Part shown: positions 54,185 to 64,000 of the stretch, in pieces
Numbering within the stretch: the stretch's first letter is position 1
Layout of the letters: each line of letters begins with the position of its first letter
Source: Theobroma cacao
Lineage: Eukaryota > Streptophyta > Magnoliopsida > Malvales > Malvaceae
Assembly: GCF_000208745.1 (NCBI RefSeq)
Contig: NC_030850.1
Span: 3,421,800 to 3,485,799, forward strand
Direction of reading: 5' to 3'
Length of the DNA stretch: 64,000 nucleotides
Notes under the pieces: model-generated
Told to the model about the DNA's origin: nothing
Databases searched by the model: none
What the model saw: only the letters and a program-made list of their open reading frames with translations
Made by a program: the position numbers and the translations under genes

Positions 54185-57100
54185 CTAAGATAGTGAATGT
54201 CTCCTACTTCTGGATGGGGTGGACTTTGTTTCTTCTGCATTGACTGATCCAGGGCTCTCTGATGTGTCAGAGCTGCTAATTTCACCGTGTCTTTCCTTAC
54301 TTGACCAAAGTTTTGAGAAGATCTTTGACATGACCAAACCTTTCATTCTATTAGCAGCAATCTTTTCGGCATCACTTTTAGCAGCATCATTTCCGTTTCT
54401 ATCAGTCCCACTACTGCCTAATCTTAGAGTAGCAAGCTCCCCTTTCAAAGCCTTGATATCCTCGGCTGTTGGCACAGAATCCCAATCCTCTTCATTGTTG
54501 GTTGTAGTGGACCTTGAGCTGCCATGAGACCCACCAGGGAGTAGGGCTCTAATGGACCCTGGAAGATCAGGTGTGCTGTTGCCAGCTGATGCTGTAGCCC
54601 TCACTTGCTCAAAGAAGAGGACTTGCACAACAACACGCAATGGGAGCCTCTCATTTTGCACAGCATGCATACAGGCCTCGGCTGACAACTTCCTGCAGTC
54701 CATTAACCTGCATATTCTCTTTTTCTCACTCTTGCTGATTCCAGGGTGTTCCTGTATTGAGAGGAAAAAACTAGTTTTAGTTGTTAATCTGAAATTGATT
54801 TATAGCTCTTATAAAAGCACATTTGGTCAGTCTAAACTGTATTTTGTTTTAGAAAAATTTTTAATTTGATACACAGGAATGAAGGAAAGAGAGAAAAGAT
54901 GGATCAAAAGTAAAAAAACCAGAGCTGAGACCTTCGAAATTACCTTCAGATACATGTCTATGGCACGGTAAAGTCCATCATGAGAAGGTCTAGAGAAGCT
55001 TGCTACAATTTCTGCAAGATAGACAAATTTTGACAGATGCAAATTTGGATCTCGTGCAATTTCAGCAAGGTAGCCATCAATTAGCTTTGCTACCAACACT
55101 TTACAAGCATCTGGTCCAAACTTAGGGCTTCTACTCTTCTGGAATTCATTATCAGTGGGGTCAATTTGAGAACTGTGAGTCACAAACTCCTCAACTAAGT
55201 TGTGAACAATGTCAACATCATATATTGTTGCTTCTCCAGCTGGAGCTCGAATCAGAAGATCAGTCACTGTTGCCTCCGGGAGCTGCTGGCCAATTCTCCT
55301 CATCAACTCATTTCTCTCCATTTCTCCACAATCCAATAAAATTGCAGCTCTTAATAATCTAAGCAAGAAGCTACAAGAAACAGTTCCTCTCTCAGTGGGC
55401 AGCAGCCGTACAATGGTCTCCACCAACGACCTATACTTTATGAAATCATTATTCTGGACCATACCCTTGCTAAATCCAGGCAATCTTCTCAGGGCATATG
55501 CATTTAGGGCTTCTCCAATTACATCACCAGAAACTCTGCTTTTTGTTTTAATTGTTGTTATCACACGCTTGTATAAATCAATATGAAGCTCACAAAGATC
55601 TTCTACCCACCAGTCCTTTGGAACCATTTGTGGTTTTCTTACACCATTCCACTGCGGACTATTTCCGTTCTCTGATGGGAGCTTCTTCCTATTATAGGTG
55701 TATGACCACTCCACCTTGGAAGTATCAATGGAGGCCTTGGAAGCTATGGAATCAAGGCAGTGGCTGACCACCTTTATTTCCTCAGACCACGGAAGTAGAG
55801 ATTTTGTTGTTTGAAGAACAATGATGGAATCTTTCCAGCTCCTGAATATACTTGAATTGAGGAAGACATCAATCTTATAGATAAGGTTTCCTTTCTCAAC
55901 AGTTTCATACATCTCAAGGTATTCTGCCGCACATCTAGCAGCGACAACATTGTATGCGTTGAGAGTGACTGTCATACCATAACAAAACTTAGCACATATT
56001 TCAAAAGCAGCAGGTCCACCAGGAATATCTTGAATGTGGATTTCATCACTGTTCTCATCACTTGATGTTGCAACCAGCTTCTGCAAGCGTGCACTTTTGG
56101 ATAACAAGGGGAACTACAGAAAAATTATGGTTATATACGTGAGCTACCAAGAAAGTATAGGGACTAAAAAGAATTGCACTATGGACAAAATTAAATTGGC
56201 CCTTTTAGAACTATACTTATTTGCCTAGTCAACAAGTTGGACCATTAACAGACACCATTATGATGATTAGACCGAGAAAACTAATCCACACACCAGTGGT
56301 GTGAAACAAAAGACCTAAATAAGATGCCCGCCTATCAAATAACCTTCTAGAGATAGAAAATCTGTTTGACAATTTCTGGTTGATGCAAAAATATATTGGC
56401 TCATTCGTCCACACAAATATAAGAATTGAATATATAAATCATTTACATCTCCTATGATAATCAAAACACTGTATCCTTCGTATGATGACAGATTGATATC
56501 GGTACCTTATGCAGATAGAATTTCAAATCCCCGATGTTAACGACTAAGTCAGTTGCCAACTCAGTTGCAACATACCTGAGATAAATGTTTGTCTAGTCAT
56601 GTCAGCAAAATATTAATGCACAAATATTCACTAACTTGAATTTGGGAAAATGTAAGCAGAATAATGACAAAACTTTACAAACAATTACATTGTTGACATT
56701 CAATTCATAAATAAAGGTTTCATTTATAAGTCAAGGTCATTCTGTCTCTCTCTGTCATCAATAAGAAACAAAAATAGAGTAACAGACCAGGTGTTACACA
56801 AAGTAGAAGCAGTTAAGTCACCACAACTAAGCGGAAGTTCACTACAAGCACCATACCCACTCCCTCCCTCCAAAAAAAAAAAAAAAACACTGTGAGGACA
56901 ATTTGCTTAATAGCACATGATTCTTTGTATTTACTGGTAACTTGGTTTGACGACCAATATGACCTGTAATCCATTCACTCGAAAGCCAATAACTTTTCAA
57001 GCATTCCATGGTTCAATATTAACCTTCTATCAATCCCCATCCAATAATGGGTTGAGCCAAGTAAAACAACCATTCAGTATAGACTTCACGATTTAACTAT

Positions 57101-58163
57101 GTAAGCATTCATCATTAAAGAACATATAACTTCAATTATAAACGGTAACGTTCGTATAGAATCGAAGTATCTTAAAGTAGTAAAGGGTTTTAAGTTCAGC
57201 TTTAAGAAACACCTTTGATCATTGCTGAATACATATGAGAAATACCTAATGAAGTTTATCATGTCTCAAAGCTCAATCAGATAAATATTCATAAAAATGC
57301 AGAGTACCCAAAAACACTTGAAACACAGATGCTTGCCAAACATTCTCTATTGATACTATTTTTACCCAAAATATAATTATTCCTTTTTCTTCTCTTCAAT
57401 AGAGGTTGGGAATGATTGTTTTGTCATCTCTGTACTATTACATGTTTGTTCAACTATCAATGTGGAAAATTATTAGGGAAACTAGGAGAAGAGCTCTGTA
57501 TTCAGGTCTCACTGTTGTGTTCAACCTTGTATGCAACCAAACCAGAAATAAATATTGCAATCAAACACTATGGAAAGAACAGTGTTATCTAGATATAAGA
57601 ACTGGGGAAGAATAGATACTTCAATCTTCAATAATAAATTCATAATCTTAAGGGCTAATGTAATCCCAATAATAAGCCAACGGGCTTACCAATGCGCATT
57701 TCTAAAATGCATTTGCTTCCTCTGGTTTTGGAAAACCCAAAACTTTTAGTACAATAATATGTGTCCCATATTTCTCAACAGATAAGTTCCTGGTGCGTCA
57801 AAAGTCATTCCACCTTAAAAATATTATTTTTAAGATAAGATTTGGGCATTTTTTTGGCACTTGTTAGTGCCAGAGGAGGAAAACTCAGAACAATAAATGC
57901 TCCTGTAAATTACCATATGGGGAAAAATCAATTGGAAAGGGAAGGGGAAAGAGAAGTTAGCAAAGGAGAAGCAAGTAATATTAAGGCTAATGAAAGTAAT
58001 TACTACATAATGTCTGTCCAGCATACTGAGACGGAAAAAAGAAAAGAAGAAGACAAAGAATCAAAAGTTTTAGCATCCATAAAGGAAGATCTCAAACTCA
58101 CCTGATATTGTCTCCATCAGTCTGAAATGAATCAGGCTTAGATCCCAGTTTCATAAACTTCAT
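54185..58163 (-). CDS. BTB-NPH3 protein of the NPY clade (NAKED PINS IN YUC-like)
   Basis: A plant adaptor of the NRL family; NPY members act with AGC kinases in auxin-dependent organ formation (family knowledge). Four exons on the minus strand: 58163-58102, 56575-56506, 56113-54944 and 54751-54185, joined in frame into 622 residues. It starts [17 protein letters not shown], the NPY hallmark. The BTB domain covers about residues 28-100 ([20 protein letters not shown], then [12 protein letters not shown]). The NPH3 domain runs from about residue 212 (WWVEDLCE) through YDVDIVHNL to [20 protein letters not shown] variable tail with an acidic, coiled-coil-like part ([16 protein letters not shown]) ends in RRHSLS. 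Intron 1 is 1.5 kb. I cannot separate NPY1, 3, 4 and 5 by eye; synteny favours NPY4/NPY5. The protein is probably at the plasma membrane. Confidence 0.93.
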
Positions 58164-58683
58164 CTTGCTAAAGGAAGATTGAAACCTCTCTTCTCTTTCT
58201 AACACTCCAAATTTCACCTCCTCTCAAATCTACAAATATTCCACTGGCACAAATCAGTACCAAAATCACCACAAAAGGAACTCTCCACTAACTGAGCTCC
58301 TCAATGTTAAAAATATTTCAATTTCAATGTTAGGAAGGATGGATCAAAAGAAATCATGTGCATTTCTTAGTATGACCGAATCTTTCACACAAAATGAGGC
58401 CACATAAAGGGAGAAGAAATAAATGGAGCTAGAGTGATTTTTAACAAACTGGTCACTTGACTAGGAAGAGACCCCAAAGGAAGTAATTGCTTCCTCAGTT
58501 GGCAACAGAAAGCAAGGACTCCGGGCTGAAAGGGTCAGCTAGGGAGACATGGACAACACACACTCTCAAACATATATAATTCTCAAAACCAAAGACACCC
58601 CCACTTGCTCAAAACTGACACCACCGCCCTCCCCTTATTTGTTTATCTTATTCTCTTCGTTTTCTGTTTTCCAAATGGATCTA

Positions 58684-58720
<37 letters not shown>

Positions 58721-61700
58721 CCTACAACATTACCAAGAACTTTTCTGGTCCACAAAAATCTCTAAACCCCAAAATCCAGAATCCACATTCCTTTACAACT
58801 CTTCTGTTAAGACTTTAACCTTTTACTCCTATGCTTCAGTTAGAAAACCTGCAAGGAAAGGAACAGCATTTCTCGGTATGAGTTGAAGAACCAACAAATT
58901 AGTGGACATGAAGCAAATTTTAGAGGTTTTTAAAATAAAAAGTTGCTCAAGCAAACATCAATTCCAATAAAATTACTCCAAAGTAGAGAGGAGAAACTGG
59001 TAAATTTTACCATAATCAAAATTCAGAAATGTGACACAAATATGAACTCAAGAACATCCCCATGTTCTTTCATCAAAATAAAGAACTACCAACTGAACCA
59101 CAAGAATTCATGTTCAGCTCGAAAAGCACAAAAGAAAACACCTTCCCTTTGCCGTTTTAAGACAAAAAAAATGAAAGAACTTTAAATATACCCAATAACA
59201 CAAAAAGCAGCATCACATCAACAAGATCATAATCTCATTTCGAATTATTCCTCAACGGTAAAGAACAAAAGAAGAAAACCAAAGAAAGGACTCAAAATCC
59301 ACCTCAAACGAGAAAAAACAAACAAAGTGCTTGATTCAAAAATAGGCCATCAAAAACATGAAAAAGAGAAATAGATGTGGAGCATTAGAATCTGAGCACA
59401 CCTTGGAGGGGTCACTAGAAAAAGAGCCTTAAAATGTCCCAAAGCAGCTCCCTTTACTCTCACTCTTCCAAGTACAAAGAATCCAACATCTATCATCAAT
59501 AGGCAAAAGAGCTAGCTGGATGTTAATTGTTCAGTGCATGAAGCAACCACTATTATCTTTTTTTAGCCGGGACACCAGAAAAACACCAAACCAGAAAATA
59601 AAAGCCCCACATAGCATAAAAACTACCCAACCAAAAATCACATCAAAAAAATGAGCTCGTCCTCATCTTTTGACAGCCATCATTTCTTCCAGTCCCCCTC
59701 TCTTAACATTTCCCACAAAAAGCCAAATCTCAGAATGTTCCCACTCTCTCTCTCTCATCTCCTTTGAATCAGCACCACCGCCCCCACCCCCCACTGCCAC
59801 CACTACAAATTCCTTACCCTCTTATCCCACATATATTCTGATTTCAACCCCCACCACCCTTCACTCCAAAAATCCAAACTTTCTTTATGTAAATAAAAAA
59901 CCAAAGTTGACCGCCCCTCCTTTTTGGGTTTTGAGAATTAAAAAAGAAAACTTTGTAAACTTTTTATATATTTCACCTTTGTAATGTAAAAGAGAAGGGA
60001 AAAAGAAAAAACACAAGAGGACCCCACCAAAGTTTTCAATCTTTGTTTTTGGTTTTTGGTTTCACTGTCTGCATTCTTACAACGAAATGCACGCCAATTC
60101 TGACATTAACAACTTTGGTGCTCCCTTTATCAAATACAAACTGACTTTCACTTGGCTTTAGTGTGCTGTGAGATGAAAACAACCCCCTGTTTACTAGATA
60201 ACGACCCATCCATGCCCATCACGTACTTTGATAATAATGGCATCCATCTCATTTCATTGGTTTATTCTTTAACATTTTTTCTTTAAGCTAATATGAATAA
60301 GAGAAGAAGAAATACCAGCGAAATATGGCATTGTTTTTCTTCTTGTTTTCTCGTGATATGTCCCAAACTATCGTGGTATTATGATCCGGGCCTGGGCCCC
60401 GCTCTGGGTTTCACGTGGCTTCACCATGGCCTTTTCTCTGAACTGGGACGCTTTCCAGTCTCGTGCTTGCTTTTTCTCCTTCTGCTTCCCCTCATGTTTC
60501 TTTATGGTTTTTTTTTTCTTGATAACCCAAATATTGATTATTTGTTTACTACTTACCATGCCAAAGCCCCATATCTACCTAACTGAGCTCCTTTTTTATG
60601 GGTTTATAAGTTGTAAATGTACCCAAAAACAATGCTTTAAGGTTAATTGACACTTAATTAAGAGAATTATTTGATGTATAATAGTTGATAACTAGGATTG
60701 GGTAATATTGAAAACTAATAAATTATGCATATCCTTTTATGTAAGTACTAGACTACTTTTTCATTTAAAAGTATTCCTCATTGATTTAAATAAGTCTTGG
60801 AAATCAGAACACCGGTGGGAGCTAGGAAAAGATTAATTATGAATGGACAGTAAAACTTATCTTAAATTTAGTAGCTCGGGAAGCTAATTATAAATTTATT
60901 ATAAATAAAATAAAATTTCTCATTTCTATTTTATAATAATTGATTGTCCAATCATAATGATGAACACGCCTTACAACCTTTCCACCCCCTAGTGGACAAA
61001 GTGAGACCAACCCCTTTTTCCCTTATCCATTCTTTTATTCCCTTCACCTCACATGCAATGCTCCAATATCCACTCAATCCAATGTCACTAAAATTAAAAA
61101 AAAAAATCAATAAAAATTGCTTAGATTTTATCATATTCTTCTTGTGAACACATCCCCATAATAATGCAATGCTTAGATTTCATTATTTTTGGTACGTATG
61201 GAACCCCCTTATAAGACTTTAGGCTACAAAACCAGATATAGTCTTCTTCTTTTCTAATACAATTTGACGACAATGATCTACATATTAATTTCATACTAGT
61301 AATCTTTTGAATCTCGAAAGTGGTTAAGCTTTCTAGAATGGAAAAAATGAAAAGGGTCATCTCCTGTTACATAACTTAAATTTAATGTTTTAAAATACGT
61401 ATTTAACCATATATAATATCTCTGGATGATCCGTTTTCAATAAGATATTCAAACAAAAATCTCAAATTCAATGGCATATTTGTCTTGACATCTTAAAAAG
61501 GATGCATATGTGAACAAAATATGATAGTAATTATATTGGAGAATATTATTATTCATGGAAAAACCAAGCAAGGACGACCATATTTCTTTGGTGATGTGCG
61601 CACTTGAAGAGAAAGGCAGGCATTGGTGGATGTCAATTTGTATTCGGCCTATTTGACCAATGCCATGGGGTCTATTGCAAATTGAAACAGGCTTTGCCCC

Positions 61701-63423
61701 TGCATCATTTATCGAGTCTACGCGACTTTTCTTCGAAGGAAACCATCTTTCCAGCTCAATGGACAAATTCCTGACTTCGAGGGGACCAGCTCTTTCCCCA
61801 TAGATTTTAATGTTTCTAACTCGAAAGACCCTTTAAGACTAATTAGACAGACCTCATTTCCTATTATTAATAAATTGTGAAGCAAAGACCGGGATTCAAC
61901 CTTAACTAGCAAATTTCTGTGTTCTCCCAACTGCCATTGTACCAAAAGAAAACGTTGAACTAAAGAAGAAATCAATGTGCCCATTTACAACTCACCTGAC
62001 GTACTAATTTATTGCAGACAAGTTGGTAAAGTAGGAGGCTTTGTGTTACTCAAATTTAAGTAATTATATCAAGGCACATGGCAACGGATTCTCATGCTCT
62101 CGTTAAACGCATTGGGAAAGTTGTTGTTTAGCTTGAAGACTTTTGAGAGGGAGGACCATGAACACTAATCATGATGGTCGATATTCTGATCAGTTGATAA
62201 CTTAAAAAGCAAGATCTTCCCTGACATGTTTGTAAAGATACGTTTGATGGGTTTTAGCTTGCTAGATTCACTGTTTCAATGTCGAAAAAAAAATGAAAGA
62301 TATCTTTGTAATGGTGGTTCAATGAACTTGCGAAACTTGACCTCCTCTCTTCATGCCGTTTATTCCTTTCTGATTAACCGTTCTTCCAAGATTCCAATAT
62401 CATATGCAATTCGGCTCTTTGGACTGTAATTTTCTGCAAGATGGGAGTGCTATAATATGATTATATAGTGACTCCACAATCAGTTTTGGAATCTTTCCAC
62501 ATCTAACTATGATCATCAGGTTCATTCACCTGATGGACTTATTAAAGAAATGGTTTTCCATTTTTATTTCTTTGATAATAATCTCATGCAGCTAGCAGTT
62601 AATAAGCTTCTGCAGTTGAATATTCATAGCCTGAGGTCGTTCACCAGGTTAATTGAATCTGACAACTAACAAAATCAACACCAAGCTATTTGCCCAAACT
62701 GAGAAGATGAACATCCGGGGACTGCTGCATTAAGGTCTTGAGATATTAGAGCTTAGAAATACAATTTTAATGTTCAAAAACAAAGATTAGAGTAACTATT
62801 TCAAGCTAAAGAAGTGAAATATTTGACTGCAAGGTTGCATGAAAAAGCTGTAAGCAATGACCATTAGGTTAGGGGAAACTCTGCAATGTCACTTGAGTAG
62901 GTATATAGATTAGGCTGATCAGATAAATTTATTGGAAGAACAGATCCCCACTTAATAATTCTCTTGACATGATAGTTACATGTCATCTAATCATAGTCTC
63001 TGTGACAAATTGACAATCCATCGTTCTTTAAGCTACATGGTGGTCCTCTTCCGGAGAGTTAGGCTTTTCCTTTTACAGCTACTAATATATACTTTCTTCG
63101 ACCTCATTGCCAAACTACCAACCTAGAATCATGAATCTTACTTCTTTTTTCAACAGCTAAGTACACTCAGCCTAACCCTACTAAGCTCCTCCAACTCACT
63201 TGAATCATGATCTCGCTCATCCATATATAAAAGTATTAAAACTATTTTAGATAGTATCAAATTATAGACTCGTATCATCATCTAATATGAAAAGTTTTGA
63301 TTAAGTTGACGTGTAAATTGATGATCACTCTCATTAAGATTAAGTCGATATCTTTGTAATTTGTACACGCGTGTATTTAAAAGAAAAATACACATGAGAA
63401 TCTAGTGATGAAGTGAGGACAGA
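58164..63423. other. NPY upstream region and gene-free spacer
   Basis: The first part must hold the promoter and leader of the minus-strand NPY-like gene. A CT/CA microsatellite lies at about 58685-58719. No gene-like ORF is evident to 61.4 kb. At 61449-61984 two overlapping minus-strand frames (one ATG-initiated, 88 codons, at 61984-61718) sit in less AT-rich DNA and could be a decayed coding fragment, but I cannot place it in a family. Confidence 0.45.
58685..58719. repeat. (CT)n(CA)n compound microsatellite
   Basis: TCTCTC repeats pass directly into CACACA repeats, about 520 bases upstream of the NPY start. It could lie in the promoter or a long leader. Confidence 0.9.
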
Positions 63424-63435
63424 GTGCAAAAGAAT

Positions 63436-63978
63436 ATGGAGGCCACGGGCTACATGAGATGCTTTGCTGTTTATGATGGCGATGCTGAACTCAAGCTGGG
63501 AAGGGGAACAGGCAAACAGCAGGCTTTTGTACGCAAGAAACAACAAACGAACATGAACATGGCAGGCTCAATCCATCATGTTCACCTCCCCACTCGTCTG
63601 TCTGATTCGGCTAGCAGGCACGAAGTTGTCTGCCAACTAGCAGTTACAGGAGCTTTTTGTGTAACTTCAATGTCTGAAACGACCGAGTTGAATAGAAAAG
63701 CTGGAGCTGGACCGCTTGAGACAGTTAACCGAGTCTTGGGCCTACAATTGGGTTTTCGGCTTGGTTTAGCAGAAGTAGATGGACCCAAACCTTGGCCATT
63801 CTTTAAAGCCTGGTTTACGGCTGTTGAAATTTCTTTATCTCCGATGATTAATAATAAAAGAAAAACAATCCTATATCTAATCTCACAAAAATTTATGAGG
63901 CAGGAGTTAATTATTCCCAGAAAGTCAGGTATACCATTGGAGCCTTCTTTTACTCTTGAAAATTTTTTATACCAATGA
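63436..63978 (+). CDS. unidentified 180-codon ORF at the right edge
   Basis: The first ATG of the frame is at 63436, and the frame closes with TGA at 63976-63978. The predicted product starts MEATGYMRCFAVYDGD. I recognise no domain, signal peptide or membrane segment. The DNA is clearly less AT-rich than its surroundings up to about 63830, then becomes AT-rich, so the last third looks like read-through into non-coding DNA. It may be an exon of a gene continuing beyond the window, a decayed transposon fragment, or chance. Confidence 0.2.
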   Translation: MEATGYMRCFAVYDGDAELKLGRGTGKQQAFVRKKQQTNMNMAGSIHHVHLPTRLSDSASRHEVVCQLAVTGAFCVTSMSETTELNRKAGAGPLETVNRVLGLQLGFRLGLAEVDGPKPWPFFKAWFTAVEISLSPMINNKRKTILYLISQKFMRQELIIPRKSGIPLEPSFTLENFLYQ

Positions 63979-64000
63979 CTGTAAAAGAAATTAATTTGTC

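Overview
This is a piece of plant nuclear chromosome, from a core eudicot. The genes are split by GT-AG introns, the spacers are long and very AT-rich with poly-A/T runs and (TA)n microsatellites, and the proteins are plant-specific (LOB domain, HOOKLESS1, NPH3/NPY) or plant versions of wider families (chloroplast-type CK2 alpha, formamidase, queuosine salvage enzyme). I cannot name the species from the sequence.

Layout from left to right: 1-10.4 kb is a gene-poor spacer with an orphan G-box cluster and two copies of a small inverted-repeat transposon family. At 10.7-11.5 kb (-) lies a two-exon LBD37/38/39-type transcription factor with an overlapping upstream mini-ORF. 12-16.5 kb is spacer with a 1.37-kb terminal-inverted-repeat element. 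16.6-26.0 kb is a tandem duplication of an acetamidase/formamidase gene: the left copy is a wrecked pseudogene, the right copy an intact seven-exon gene with two interchangeable first exons. At 26.0-28.9 kb (-) lies a seven-exon QNG1/DUF2419 queuosine salvage gene. At 29.4-30.6 kb is a Harbinger-like non-autonomous element. At 32.0-36.4 kb (+) lies a ten-exon casein kinase II alpha gene with a transit-peptide-like leader (CKA4 type). 36.4-46.8 kb is a gene desert. At 47.5-48.9 kb (+) lies a three-exon HOOKLESS1-like N-acetyltransferase gene. 49-54.1 kb is spacer. At 54.2-58.2 kb (-) lies a four-exon BTB-NPH3 gene of the NPY clade. 58.2-64 kb has no gene I can identify, only an unassigned 180-codon ORF at the right edge.

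The genes do not form a pathway. What ties them together is ancestry: from memory, LBD39, two formamidases, HLS1 and NPY5 lie side by side on Arabidopsis chromosome 4 (At4g37540-At4g37590), and NPY4, an HLS1-like gene and CKA4 lie together on chromosome 2 (At2g23050-At2g23070). The window looks like an unfractionated version of that block. Several genes touch growth and nitrogen themes (LBD nitrogen response, amide hydrolysis, HLS1 and NPY in auxin-linked organ development), but no shared regulation is visible.

Exon joins were made by hand from splice signals, reading frame and family resemblance; every joined CDS keeps frame to its stop. The most notable observations are the paired first exons of the formamidase gene, present in both the live and the dead copy; a perfect 28-bp inverted repeat in its fourth intron; and an upstream ORF in the LBD gene whose stop overlaps the main start codon.
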